DNA of 64,000 nucleotides from Muscardinus avellanarius (taxonomy: Eukaryota; Chordata; Mammalia; Rodentia; Gliridae), in contig OY726576.1 of NCBI GenBank assembly GCA_963383645.1, positions 9,662,102-9,726,101 on the forward strand, in the 5' to 3' direction. A program made the translations under genes and the position numbers. Below are positions 23,926 to 35,774 of the stretch, in pieces. Position 1 is the first letter of the stretch, and every line of letters begins with the position of its first letter. Under the pieces are notes generated by a model. That model did no database searches and was not told where the DNA came from. It was given only the letters and a program-made list of their open reading frames with translations.

Positions 23926-23990
23926 TTTTGTAGTACTGGGGTTTGAACCCAGGGGCACTCTATCACTGAGCTACATCCCCAGCTTTATTT
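23926..23990 (-). repeat. dID half only
   Basis: tagtactggggtttgaaccc and gagctacatccccagc are clear. The sequence then turns to unrelated text after a short T run, so the B1 half is missing. Confidence 0.8.
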
Positions 23991-24121
23991 TTATTTTTTT
24001 AATTATAAGACAGTTGGGATACATACATTGTTTATGTAAATCAAATTACCCCATACCTATTCCCTAGGCCTTCCTGTCTTCTCATTCAGAGTAAAAGCTC
24101 ATTTTAAATGACTCACAGAAC

Positions 24122-24186
24122 CCTTCCTTCCTTCCTTCCTTCCTTCCTTCCTTCCTTCCTTCCTTCCTTCCTTCCTTCCTTCCTTC
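24122..24186. repeat. (TTCC)n microsatellite, about 16 units, at a SINE tail
   Basis: It is a nearly perfect TTCC array of about 64 bases, continuing into ttctttttg and the dID SINE. On the minus strand it is a GGAA array. Confidence 0.97.
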
Positions 24187-24360
24187 TTTTTGTACAGAGG
24201 ATTGAACTCACGGACAGTCTACCCCCAAGCTATACCCTTAGCCTTTTTAAATTTTTTATTTTGAAACAAGGTCTTGCTAAGTTGTTGAGGCCACAGACCT
24301 GTGATCTTCCTGTCTCAACCACCCAAGTACTGCAATTATAGGCATGTGCCCCATGCCCAG
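24187..24360 (-). repeat. B1-dID SINE
   Basis: The dID half is decayed (aggattgaactcacgg) and the B1 half complete to the head (gcatgtgccccatgccca). Its tail is the TTCC array. Confidence 0.86.
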
Positions 24361-24549
24361 CAATCTATGTATCTTTATCAAATTATCTGCCACCAAGTTC
24401 CTCTAACACTTCCAATTTCCCTTTTTAACTTTACTTTCACTGTGTCTTCTCTACTATAATATGCAAATGAATCCACAGAGAATATTGCTTAAGCAGCCAT
24501 TCAGACTTGGTGGGTCTAGGGCAGGGCCTGAGTGTCTGCAATTCTGCGT

Positions 24550-24715
24550 TCTGCTAGAAGATACTGACATCTTTTGACCAGGAAGGGACTAAAGCACTTG
24601 TGGTGAGTGAAGGGCAGAGATGTGATCTGTTTAGTGCCTGGATAATGCCTGCCACATGGTAGCTGTTCAGTAAATAGGTAAATAGTTGATGACATCACAG
24701 ACACATGAATGAATG
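24550..24715 (+). repeat. LINE-2 3' terminus
   Basis: The segment ends with 'ttagtgcctggataatgcc', 'cacatggtagctgttcag', 'taaataggtaaatag' and 'gaatgaatgaat', the classic L2 3' end. Confidence 0.65.
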
Positions 24716-24769
24716 AATTTTAAATAAAGGAAACAAAACATGACTCCGTAGGGAACTCACTGTTTGACT

Positions 24770-24900
24770 CTGCAGACACCACTTGGAGTCAATTAACTTC
24801 CTTGGCTATCCGTTTCTTGACCTGTATAAAGAACCCTGAAGATCACCTCTAAGGTGGATTAAAGTACAATATATCTCTTTGTAGCTTAAAGTACGATGCT
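24770..24900 (+). repeat. possible MIR SINE
   Basis: 'agtcaattaacttccttggc', 'tttcttgacctgtataaag' and 'gtggattaaagtac' resemble the MIR core but are heavily mutated. Confidence 0.4.
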
Positions 24901-27475
24901 CTGTGAACTCTATGAGAAATGGTCCATAGAATCTAAAAAAATAGTTTCAACTAAATGAGAAGGTTAGCAATTGTGCAAATGTCATTGAAATTCTTCTGTT
25001 TATTTTAAGGGCTATTCTACTATTTTTATCTTCCCTGCTCTTAAGAGTTTCTAGCTATGTACTTCAATTTGTGATCTCAGAATAATTGTGTGGTGAATTA
25101 CAAAAAAAAAAAAAGAAGGCTCTCAGATTGTATTAACAGCCACAAGGGATCTTAGGCAAAATGACATATTACCCAGGTAGACTGTTGATACGAAGGCAGG
25201 CAGGGAAGAGAACATGGAAAATATGCTCGCTGTTTAAAAGGGTCAAAGACACTTACGGGTCTCACCAGCCCATTCTCAGCCTTCCCACTGGCCTGTGCTT
25301 ATGCATCTCACTTGTTGGGGTTCAAGAGCTCTGAGCCCCAACTTTCTGCTTAGGCAAAGGCTGCAGGAGAGCATAAGGACTAGTACAGTGTCACAGGACC
25401 AAGCTCATATCCATAGAAGACAGACTGTGAAAATGTGGGAGCCTTGGAGACCAAACACTTCCCGGCCATTTACCTGGCTATTCATAAAGATATTTCCATA
25501 GTAGAGAAAGAGGATGTATATCTATCTGAGCCCCTTATACCAGTTAAATGAATGAGCACCTGAATCAATGGAGCATCCTGGGCTCCTGCACAGAACACAT
25601 TTCAGTATGTTCAAATTCTACCTCCAATTGGGAGGAAAATTACACACAGCTGGGTAATGAAGTCACATCTGCATTCTGCAGCTAGCTGAAGCCATCTCAT
25701 TCCTCTTTGTGGGATCCAAATTGTCCTGCTATTTCAAAACCTTATGCAAATGTAAAAGGGAGGGAGGTTTGAAAGGAAAGTTCCATCTCAGAATACTTCC
25801 TGACGTCTGGATTCTAGACATGGTTTGAGGTTCAGTATTGATTCATTCCTCCTTTGTTATAAAGCTATTCTGTGAGGTGTAGATAAAATTATGTATTTTA
25901 CTTAGCTATTACTCAAAAGTTAATATACAGTATGTAAAAGAAATTATGAATTGTATCCACTGGTGAATTGTCATCCATTAGCCACTATGTCCCCAATTTA
26001 CCATCTGTCTTTGCTTACTGGACTTTTTGGTAAATTGTTCAATCATCTCATTTCTTTATAGACAGACATGGTCATGAGACTGGACAGAACAGGTCTAGTG
26101 CCCAGGAGGAGGCAACTCAGTGATTCCCTCCATTGACATCTGTCCTTGTACACATTCTCTCAGAGTTCCTCCTCCCATGCTATTCCTCCATCTCAAGACC
26201 CTCAAAGGCTCTCTTCTGCCTATGTAAGAAAGCTTAAACCTGTTGGAACAACATTCCAGTCTTCTGCAATATTTGCAAAGTTGGGTACCTTGCATGCAGC
26301 CTCAGAGCTCTTACATGGCCATGCCCAAATATCATCCCAAATGGGCTTGCCTCCAAAGCCCAAGTTCCTAATTTCTACTCAGATGGCTTTGCACGCCATC
26401 TTGCTTAATCCCGCAATGCTGAAAGAGGCAAGAGTCTCATTAGTTGAAAGGGAAGGGACAGTAGAAAACAACCATGGCAGTTTCCCCTTCTCAACTTTAA
26501 TGGAGGACTCTGTCTGCCTTTCTCGCTGTGTGTTTGTGTCTGTGCCACACACCACCGTGCAATAATAATAACATGCCTCGTTGGTATGCAGGGGAAGTAT
26601 TAGGAAAGAAAATAAATACAGGGCACCGGGGCACTAAATCATTGGCTTAGAATAGCCCTGGAAAAAGGTTGTATTTTCATGAGTCAAAACCAAGTCCTAA
26701 CCTCAATAGATCAATTGTAGGTATAACAGCATTGCCTTTATTCCTTGTCTGTCAACAACGTGGGGAAGGTGGGAATAATTCTAATCATTAGTTATATCTG
26801 ACACAACCTCAATCCTGCCTTTCGTCAATGGGAGTCTATGAAGAGGTGTGTTCCAGTGGTTTGGAAACATTTTAAAGGAAATCTAAGACATGTGGAGTAA
26901 CTTAATAGATGGGAGGGAGTTGTCTGGCCGCTGCAAAGAAACTGGCAGGGAGGTTTATGTGAAAGAAATTGTTCAGGCTGACAGGTATAAGGGGCAGACT
27001 TTCTGAGATATAATGTGCTTCTGATTACTGGCTGACAAAGTATTTCCTTTTCTGTCTTTTAAAATAGGCAGAAACTGTCCCATGTTGTGATTTACAACTG
27101 GGTTGGGTCTCATCCACCTGTGAGGCTCTGAAAATCGTGCAGTGAGTTAGCAATGGAAGGTAAGATGTTTTGATAGAAACTTCAACACAGCAGAAAAGAT
27201 AGAGAAATTGGAAGTCTCATTCTGGTTTCTAGATGGGAAAGCAAGAGAATATCAAGTAAAAAGCTCATTCATCATCAGACACCAAAGCTAAGTGGGGGTT
27301 CATCTAAATAAAATTTTCGGGTAAATAAAGGAAAAAAGTCCTCAATAGCTACAAACTTTTTCATTTTTTAATTTAATATAATGTATATCATTGGCTTTTT
27401 TTTTTAAAGTTTGTATTAGTTTTATAAGCATCACTGACTATGGTGTTGTATGTGGAAATAGTATTTGCTAATTTT
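24901..27475. other. long unique stretch, no gene seen
   Basis: A 139-codon plus frame at 26146-26565 and shorter frames show no family features. No SINE is present, which is notable for 2.5 kb in this SINE-dense window. Confidence 0.45.
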
Positions 27476-27479
27476 TGTT

Positions 27480-27650
27480 TAATTTTACATTTATAACTGA
27501 TGAATAAATATATAAAAATTAACATATTTACAGGGTATCAGAATGATAGTTTAATATATGTATACATTGTGTAATGTTTAATTAGAGTAACATATCTGTC
27601 TCTTAAAATATTGACCATTTACTGATGATGAATTCAATTCATTTAGTATG
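27480..27650 (-). repeat. LINE-1 3' UTR fragment (L1M-type)
   Basis: 'acagggtatcagaatgatag', 'tttaatatatgtatacattg' and 'gtaatgtttaattagagtaa' match the antisense of the old LINE-1 3' UTR, whose usual wording is 'gggtacaatgtgatgttttgatatatgtatacattg'. Confidence 0.5.
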
Positions 27651-27869
27651 ATATTATTACTTGATTACTTCTTTTGTCAAGCCATTGGGCCAATGCTGGA
27701 GGTTCAGTGGGGAATAAGATTTACTGATTAAACAACCAAACCCAGGAGGGTTGCTAACATATGAAAATCCATTTGCTCAAACCCACCAGCCAAGCTTTCT
27801 CTGTGCTTAACTCTGCTTTCAACACCTTTATATTTTATTAATGTCACTCATTTAAACAACAGAAAATCA

Positions 27870-27985
27870 AAGAACAAAAGGAAGATGGAAAGATGAGTGG
27901 AAGGGGAAAGAAAGAGAGAAGAAGTAAGAGAGATAAAAGGAAAGGAGGGAGGGAGAAAGGAAGAACGGAGGAAAGGACCATTTGT
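27870..27985. repeat. purine-rich low-complexity tract
   Basis: The plus strand is nearly all A and G (gatggaaagatgagtggaag, ggagggagaaagg). It is not flanked by a SINE. Confidence 0.9.
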
Positions 27986-28444
27986 CTTTTGGCTCCTGAG
28001 TTAGTTGTGAATATAAATTTAACCCTCCCTTTGAGAGCAACTGCCCTAATCAATCTCCTTCTTTGGTTACCTGCACTCTTGTTTTGAATCATTATGATTG
28101 AAACATGTTTTTACACTTATGAATTTATTCAGATTTTAACATTTTTCCCTTATGAGTGAAATTGCTATGTTAAAGAGAAAGGCACTAACATGGCTTTTGA
28201 TATATACTCTTTAGTTTAGTCCCCAAGAGACTTAAACTCATCTCAAATATAGGGAGACATATCTCACTACAGATACAGATAAATTTAATATATTAAAATA
28301 TCATAATGAGTTACATGTTAATAAAATATGTTAGCTGTATATTATGCTTGGATTTTTATAATTAAAGCAATTTATTTTACTAGCAAACTCTCTTTTCAAT
28401 AAAGCTACCATCCTAAAAATTATCAGCAAAGAAATTTTGGGTTG

Positions 28445-28512
28445 AAAATTTAATCCAGAGCCTTGTATGTGCTAGGCAAGAGCTCTGCCAAAAAGCTGCA
28501 TCTCTGGCTCTT
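28445..28512 (-). repeat. full-type ID element, diverged
   Basis: taatccagagccttgtatg, tgctaggcaagagctctgcc and gcatctctggctc correspond to the antisense ID sequence with its middle intact. Confidence 0.6.
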
Positions 28513-28537
28513 CTTTCTTCTTACTTTATTTTAGGAC

Positions 28538-28680
28538 AAATTTTTACTAATTTGTCAAAATTTACTAATTTGTCAACATTTGTAAACTTGTCAAAAATTT
28601 GTAAATTAGTAAATTTTTTATAAAATTTGTAATTTGACAAAATTTTGACAAATTTTGTACTTGCCAAAAACTTACTAGTT
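28538..28680. repeat. AT-rich cluster of direct and inverted repeats
   Basis: tttactaatttgtcaa occurs twice (about 28543-28576), followed by variants of ttgtcaaaaatttgtaaa and then their reverse complements (ttgtaaattagtaaa about 28603, aatttgacaaaattttgaca about 28631). The block can fold on itself. Its only words are permutations of aatttgtcaaa. Confidence 0.85.
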
Positions 28681-28689
28681 GCTCAGGCT

Positions 28690-31675
28690 TACCTGTCTTT
28701 TATTTAAATTTAAAAATTCTAAAAATTCAATTCCAGAAAAGAATTCTTCTGTTTAACCAGTCGATCAGGAGAAAAGACTTGAAGATGACTTCTTAGGTTA
28801 TTGTTCCGATTACTGTCTACAGGTTTCAGCCTTTCACAGGCAAAATTGATATGTGGATTCAAAGCAAGAGGTAAAATTGTTTCAACATATTCTACTTGGA
28901 AGAAAACTGTGGGCTTCCTGGGCTTGGTAGTGTTTTATGAATATGGAAGAAAACACACTGGGCTTCATAGCCTGGTCTATGCTGTCAGGATGAGACATTA
29001 ACTGCCTGTGGCCCTCCTTTTCTTTCTCCCCTTGCTGTTACAAAAACAAAACAAAACAAAACAAAACACCTTCATTCTTCCTCTACCCTACCTATATTCC
29101 AAAGAGAAGCAAGGATTTATTTTTTAAATCAGGAGTAGAATTAAAACAAAATAAAACAAAAAACAACATTTGCTTTGCTTTCTCTGATGTCACCTCTAGA
29201 TTTTCCCTCTCTTGGAGAAAAATCCTGGGCCCTCTTAGCTCTTTGGTTGAAAGCAACATCTCTTGCCGTTTTACCCTCTTCCAGGACTCAAGACCACAGA
29301 GGAGGAATCCAGCAAGCTCTGCCCTTCAGGGGCCCACAAGCCCCTCCTACAGAATGTGCCTCACTCCCACTACTGGGTGGGAGAACAAAGCTTTGAACTA
29401 GAGGACTGGTAAGATTTGCAGACATAGTTTAGGCAGCCATAGAGGTTTCATAAAAATATATCACACAAAAAATATTCCGCCACAGTTCACATTCACATGT
29501 AATGTTTCTTGTCTTTGAGAAGGAAGGAAGGGAGGGAGGGAGGGAGGAAGACAGTCAGGCAGGCTTCGGGAAAAAATATTTTAAAACTATTAGTCTCCTT
29601 CCATCTACCCCTTTGTCCCTCCGGATCCCTCTTTCTTCCCCCTCTATCCCGCCCTCCCAAGTCCCTAATTTATTTTCTTTCTTCCCTTTCTCTCAGTTGT
29701 CTTAACTGTCCCATTTTATTTTTTTGCCTTCAAAGTGTTTTAAATAGATTTCATTAAAAAATGGAGATAAAATAGGGCTTGCCTTTTAGTCTTAATATAT
29801 TCTCATCCATACTCTTAAATCCCAGAAATGGCTGCTCATGTCTTAGATATACGTCTGTTGAGTGTGGGTCTTTACAATCATTTAATAAATCTACCATATT
29901 TAGCTTCCAGTAATGTCCCTGATAAAAGCTAAAGAAAAAAATGCACAACTGAGAACTGAAAAAAGAAAAACGGAAGGTGAGGGAGAACTTTCTAAGAACC
30001 ATCTGAGAAGTTCGGGGAAGACGGGCATGAAATATGTGGGGCATAAACCTCAGGTCTGGAAGTAACTGCTTCTCAACGGCTGCCTAAACCAAGAAGCACG
30101 CCTGACCTGGCTTTTACTGGGCAAGGTCATGCAGTGTGTGCGTACGTAGGATCTGGAAGAACAGCTTTCTTGCTGAAGGATCTGGTATTTCCAACAACTC
30201 AGAAGAATTTAGTAGTTTTCCATTTAAATGCTCATTTTGTTTTATTTACAGAAATACTCCCAAAATGCAGGCAGCACAGAACTGACTCAAAAAACACATT
30301 TTACTGGCAAATAAGACACTAATGTTGGACCAAGATAGAAACTAAAACACTAATGTCATGTAGAAGGTACTTTCCATACCCTAACTTGCCTATGGCTTGA
30401 GCTTTGTGCATTGAGCAGAGCTCAGGAGATCAGATTTTGGCATTAAAATTACCACTATTTTTTGTATTTTTCTTTAGATTATTTTCCATTTCTAGTTATT
30501 TACGTAATCTGGGCAAATCAAAAGAAAAGTTATAAAACAAAATGATTTATGATTTTAAAGACTTATAGGTCCTAAAATATTGAATGAGTAGACATGATTT
30601 AGTTTCTGATATCATCACAATATACATACCATCACTATATTTGATATAAGCAAAATATATGCCTATGTGGTAGATAGCAATTGGGAGGAATTTATAAAGT
30701 TTCAGTAAACTACTTGTTTTAAAACTCATTCTTTCCTATCTCCTGGGGATGGTCAGAATTAAGTTTCTGAACACATAAGGGAGAGAAGTTTAAAGTTAAA
30801 AGAATCATTTTAGGCAAGCATGCATGCACACACTTTACATCCTCAACACAACAATTGTATCTTGATATTTTTACTCAAAAAGTAAACATTTAATATAGTT
30901 GGTTTAGACTAGAGTTAAACCACCATAACACATATATTAACTATATTCACCCTTTTTTCTGGAGACATGGATAAGCCCTTCAAGTATAATTTGACGTGAT
31001 GTTTTTCTTCTTAATTTTATGTCTTTTACAAAACAAAGAATCAGTCTTTTTTATATGGTCTAGGTAATGGCTAACGATGTGTACTCCCTTAGATAACATC
31101 TGTACTTGCATTCATTATGTGCACACTCTCCCCTAAGAGTAAAAAGACTGATCCTATTTCTCCTCCTGGATCTCCTTCAATTCCGTCCTGGGCTACTTGG
31201 CACATTACTGTAGCAGGACCCAGTTTTAATTTTCATTACTGATTGTCATTTACTCAAAAGTTCTGTCATTGCATGAATAGACACATCAATGCAATAGAAT
31301 AAAATAGAATAGAAGTCTACAAGAAAACAAATTTTCTTGATTTATTTATTGATTTATTTATTTGATTTATTGTAAAGTTTGATTTATTGTAAAGTTGCCA
31401 GAACAAAGAAAAACTTTTTTTTATGATTTGGGAACTGAAAAATAAAAAAAAAAATTGGTAATAACCTCACACAATGGATGTCTGAATATAAACACTGAGT
31501 GTACATTAGGTTAGTGGTAGACGTATCTGACTGTTTCATCATTGAAGAGCAAACAGTAAAGGCATAGGATAGTTGAAAAGTACAATCACAGTTTTGCTTT
31601 AGTGCGGAATATAAATTATGTTTAAATAAATGTGTGCAGTTGTAAAATCTGACCATATTTTAGCAATAAAATGAA
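28690..31675. other. long unique stretch with small simple repeats
   Basis: It contains an (AAAAC)n run at about 29041-29067, a GGGA-rich piece at 29520-29552 and ordinary unique DNA. I recognise no exon. Frames on either strand are under 100 codons. Confidence 0.45.
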
Positions 31676-31680
31676 TCTAA

Positions 31681-31735
31681 ACAAATTCTAAGTACCCAGA
31701 CAAATTCTAAAGTACCAAACAAATTCTAAAGTATC
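31681..31735. repeat. three 19-bp tandem copies
   Basis: acaaattctaagtaccc, acaaattctaaagtacc and acaaattctaaagtatc begin at 31681, 31700 and 31719. The array ends just before a SINE head. Confidence 0.93.
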
Positions 31736-31742
31736 TAGAGCC

Positions 31743-31950
31743 GAGCCGTGCATGGTGGTGCATGCGTGTAATCCCAGTACTTGAGAGTCTGAGACAGGAG
31801 GATCGTGCAAGTTCAAAGCCAGCCTCAGCTACTTAGTGAGATCCTGTTTCCAAATACCCAAATAAAATATAAAATACGTCTGGGACTGTAGCCCGGAGGT
31901 AGAAAGCACCTGAGTTTCATCTGCAGTACCAAAAAAATAAAAAATAAAAA
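31743..31950 (+). repeat. B1-dID SINE, plus strand
   Basis: It starts gccgtgcatggtggtgcatg, has the linker (caaataaaatataaaatacg) and a dID half of the younger wording (actgtagcccggaggtagaa). The tail is A-rich with interruptions, into which the next SINE inserted. Confidence 0.9.
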
Positions 31951-31962
31951 ATACTCTGCTTG

Positions 31963-32158
31963 GCCGGTCGTGGTGGCGCACGCTTGTAATCCCCGCGCTT
32001 GGGAGGCAGAGACAGGAGGATCGCGCAGGTTCGAAGCCAGCCGTGCGCGCTGGCTTAGGAGACCCTGTTTCCAAATATAAAATGTAAAAAGAGGTCTGGG
32101 AGTGTAGCCCGGAGGTAGAAGGGCTTCCAGGAACCCCAGTACCACAAAAAAAAAAAAA
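31963..32158 (+). repeat. young CpG-rich SINE inserted in the tail of another SINE
   Basis: atactctgcttg at 31951-31962 recurs at 32159-32170, a perfect 12-bp target duplication. It has the short B1 form (gcgcgctggcttagg), the canonical box B ggttcgaagcc at 32028-32038, and many CpGs (gcgcacgc, ccccgcgc, gatcgcgc). It is the plus-strand twin of the copies at 9981 and 51576. Confidence 0.96.
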
Positions 32159-32359
32159 ATACTCTGCTTGTAGCAATATATCATCTGATGACTTTGTAAT
32201 TCAATTTAATTCAATAATTAAAAATTTACAAAGATAGTTCCATTGACTTTTAATTGCAAAATTATAAACTACTAAATAATTCATGGGTCAAATAAGAAAT
32301 AATGAAAATTAGGCTATATTTTCAAAATGAATTATAGCACACAAACTATAAATCAAAGT

Positions 32360-32584
32360 GGTTTTTTTTTTTTTTTTTGGTGGTACTGGGGGTGGAACCC
32401 AGAGGCTTTCTACCTCCGGGCTATACTCCCAGACCTTTTTTTAAAAATATTTTATTTGGAAACAGGGTCTCACTAAGTTGCTGAGAGCCTCACTAAGTAG
32501 CTGAGGCTGGCTTCGAACCTGTGCGATTCTCCTGTCTCAGCCTCCCAAGTGCGGGGATTACAAGCGTGCGCCACCATGCCCGGC
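32360..32584 (-). repeat. B1-dID SINE, intermediate subfamily, 11-bp target duplication
   Basis: taaatcaaagt at 32349-32359 is repeated at 32585-32595. It shares the young dID wording (ctccgggctatactcccaga) and box B (ggcttcgaacc at 32509-32519), but keeps the long B1 middle (cactaagttgctgagagcc). It thus links the common and the young forms. Confidence 0.95.
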
Positions 32585-32599
32585 TAAATCAAAGTTTTT

Positions 32600-33055
32600 A
32601 ACAAAGTTAAAATAAGACTTAGAAATTGACACTTGATATTTTATTAGAGGTCAAAGAAGGCTTGGAATGAGGAGTTGCTGAATCTAATTTCAGTGTTTTT
32701 AAAATATAATTGACAAATACTTGGGTCCATACAATAGTATAAGGTACATATATGGGTCAATAAGAAAGAAAAAATACTCGGTTAAAAAAGGCAGATACTT
32801 GAAGAGTGACTTAAAGAAGTAAAAAGCTGGATGAATACCTGCAAAGTAGCTCAACTTTATTATTATCAGGAACATGCACATCTTAACCACAGAAAGATAT
32901 GATTTTATATTTACTCGATTGAAAAGCTTGACAGCAGCAGTTGTAAGCAAGGATGTAAACTAACCACAATTTCCATCTATTCTAGAGAGGAAGATAAATT
33001 TTTAGGAAAATAGATAATAATTATATGGTTATAGTAATGCAGCACAAAATGCAGA
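32600..33055. other. unique AT-rich DNA
   Basis: No repeat or gene recognised; possibly part of an older LINE-1 that can no longer be read. Confidence 0.4.
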
Positions 33056-33059
33056 AATT

Positions 33060-33560
33060 TTATTTCTTATTATGCTCCAAAAGTTACAGCACTCTTGAAA
33101 TCATGTGTAATGGGCGACATTGACAGGAATGTTCCTAACAATATTGTTTGAAAGAGAAAAATAAGTAATTAGCATGAAATTTTATCACTATAATGGATGG
33201 AAAAATTGCAGTGTGTTCTTGCAATAGCACACCACACTGAAAAACGAAACTACTAGTATTCTAGGTGTTAGCATGGATGATCTCAAAAACATAGTGTTTC
33301 GATGCAAGATGGGAATTTTAGGAGAATTTATACAGTATAATTCCACAGACGTGTTCAAAAACAAAGTGCTATTTAGGAATATATGCACACAGAGTTTAGA
33401 GGTCTGTATATATTCAGAGGAACTGTAAAGAAAAAAAAAGAGAGAGAGAAAATGAGAAAAAATGTAGTATTAGGCTTCCTTTTAAAGATAGGGAAGAGTG
33501 TTGGAATGAGTTTTTGGAGGAGGAATACCTAGGCTTCCGGTAACACTATTTGTTACATGG
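33060..33560 (+). repeat. old LINE-1 3' region (L1M-type)
   Basis: 'gaatgttcctaacaatattg', 'gcatggatgatctcaaaaac' and 'acagtataattccacagac', 'gtgttcaaaaacaaag' follow the L1M ORF2-end/3' UTR order in sense. Confidence 0.55.
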
Positions 33561-33599
33561 AACTGCTCTACAGAGAGAAAGTTAACACCCACAAATGCA

Positions 33600-34145
33600 T
33601 GATGATGTATTGTAAGGTTATGCACTGTGGCAGCCTCCACAATAGTTAAATACCGGAAGCATTCTACAGCTTATCAATAAGCGATAGGTTGAATGTATCC
33701 TTGTTCTTCCATGCAATGAAATTCAATGGAGCTTTATAAAAGATCGCCAAAGCTCGTTATGGATGCAATTATAAAGACCTTGAAGACACTGTTAAGTAAA
33801 AATAAAACTTAAATACTGCATGGCATGCCAACATTTGTTTGAAAACAGGATAAAGAATATATATTTAACTATGGGTAAGTTCAAAATAATGTATTTGAAT
33901 ATAAATGCGCAATTAAGAGCATTGTTGGAGAAGAAGTTCATGAGGTGAATTTGATAGGTGGCTAAAAGGGACTTCTCACTAGCTAGCATCTCATACACTT
34001 CTTACGTTGAACCTTATCAAAATATTACTTTTCAGGAAGGGAGCAGCAGGGCTGGAGAAGGCTGCGAGGGTGACGGATGTGCATGCTTCTTTGAATTCTG
34101 TGACTATTGATAAAATACATAAAAATGGCATTACCAACTAACACC
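33600..34145 (+). repeat. old LINE-1 3' region, second copy
   Basis: 'cacaatagttaaataccgg', 'atgcaatgaaattcaatgg', 'agaccttgaagacactgtt', 'atgccaacatttgtttg' and 'aagaatatatatttaac' run in the order of L1M/L1ME 3' ends. It repeats landmarks seen in 33060-33560, so it is a separate insertion, not a continuation. Confidence 0.55.
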
Positions 34146-34570
34146 ACAACCATCTGGTTCTTATTAATTCAGTCACTAATAGAAGACTGACCCTAAAATG
34201 TATCAATAACTATTTGAATGTCATAGAAATGTCACTTCCTAAAAAGATATCTCTTTTCCCTATCTGTAAAATATATATATCTTAGGAGGTGTCAGAGCTA
34301 TTTAAAATCCCTACACGTCTTCCTTGGGCATATGTTGGAGGTTGTGGGGGAAGTGTTGCTGTTCTTACCTCCTTTGAGGGGGAGAAGTAAGACACATTTG
34401 AAATAACATGGGGAAATTTAAAATTGTCTATTTCTCATAGATATATAAAATGGTTAATAATGTCCTGAAACCTAGAGGGTCATTTTGTACATGTTTTAAT
34501 CTCTTGAGAAATGACGAATGGATATAACTAAATGCAATAATAAAATTAGCAGAGATTTGCACACTTTCAT
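34146..34570. other. unique DNA
   Basis: Nothing recognised. Confidence 0.4.
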
Positions 34571-34571
34571 T

Positions 34572-34702
34572 TGTTTCTTTCTTTTGTTTGTCTGTAGACA
34601 GGATTTTGCTATGTTGCCTACACTGCTAATGGGTTTAGCTGATCCAACCACCTCCACCTGCTGAGTAGCTGAAACAGTAGACTTGTGTCACCACACCCAG
34701 CC
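34572..34702 (-). repeat. old B1-type SINE without an ID half
   Basis: agacaggattttgctatgt, gagtagctgaaacagtagac and caccacacccagcct mark a 7SL-derived B1 monomer. No dID half is joined, so it predates or lost the composite. Confidence 0.7.
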
Positions 34703-35520
34703 TTTACATAAATTTCTTAATGGCAACATAATCCAAACTGTGCCACTGATACTTCTTGATATAGAACAAGAACAAATAAACTTTAAAAATTCAATAAGAT
34801 GTAACAAGCATCAAGTGTGATTTTGAGATAAGAATGGCTTCTGATCCTGAAGGGACTGCCATGCAAATTGGAGGCCCATCGCAGTGAGGGGGTTCAGAGG
34901 AGGCTACTGTCCAGAGCCCTCAGGTCACTATCCAAGCATCCTCTCCTTAGCAGCTTCTCCTCAAACCCGCTAATCTCACATCTTATGCCATTTTAACATT
35001 AAATAGGAAATAATCTTTTCAATGTTTTTTCTCAGAAATTGGTTCTCAGAAAGGTGGTTCACAGCTCTCACAGTTCTTTTTTTTTGTTTTGTTTTTCCAT
35101 AAAAAGAGATTGAGAATGTATATGATCTAATTTGGACATGTGCATCCTTGGGTGAGACACATAACCTTTCTGGGCTTAGTGTCATTTTCGGTGAATGTTA
35201 ATTCTCTTCCAGGCCCATCATTGTGTAATGCCAGAGTAAGCAAGGAAATCCGGAACTCCTGCGCTCTCCTTGGTAATCCCTTGTTTGCCAATAGGAATGA
35301 CAGCAGCCTTTCCTTGAATCCTCTCTTACATGGTGTTAGCAGCCATACTAGCTTGGAGAAATAGCGCTTTATATTCTTTAAGAAAAGAAATGAAATAGTA
35401 GAGGGGTCCTGGCATTGGTTCAACACTCAACAAATCTGGCACTGATAATTTTACAATTCTACTGGCAGATCCTCAAGGTCACAAGATGGCTGTAGCACAT
35501 CCTTGTGAACCATATAAATA
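34703..35520. other. unique DNA
   Basis: Overlapping frames on both strands at 34976-35426 have no domain; no repeat recognised. Confidence 0.45.
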
Positions 35521-35578
35521 TCCTTCCTTCCTTCCTTCCTTCCTTCCTTCCTTCCTTCCTTCCTTCCTTCCTTCCTTC
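35521..35578. repeat. (TTCC)n microsatellite, about 14 units, at a SINE tail
   Basis: A perfect TTCC array ending in ttctgtactatag, the start of a dID half. It has the same architecture as the arrays at 22981 and 24122. Confidence 0.97.
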
Positions 35579-35752
35579 TGTACTATAGATTGGACTCAGG
35601 GATATTCTACCTCCAAGCTACATCCCCAGCCCCCTTTTGTGTTTTATTTTGTAACTTAGTTATCACTAAGTTGCTGAGACTGGTCTCGAACCTGAGATCC
35701 TTTTGTCTCAGCCTCCCAAGTATTGAAATTAAAGGTGTTTGCCACTTGGCTC
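35579..35752 (-). repeat. B1-dID SINE
   Basis: The dID half is clear (ctccaagctacatccccagc) and the B1 half runs to ttgccacttggctcc. Moderate divergence. Confidence 0.86.
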
Positions 35753-35774
35753 CTATAAAACTATTTCTCTCACC

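Noticed and set aside
26146..26565. 139-codon plus-strand frame
   Set aside because: No recognisable family, signal or repeat; amino-acid composition is unremarkable and no promoter or splice signals stand out.
31825..32184. Overlapping 115-119-codon frames on the minus strand; similar frames at 9888-10210 and 51568-51966
   Set aside because: They are translations of SINE sequence and tails, in non-coding pol III-type elements.
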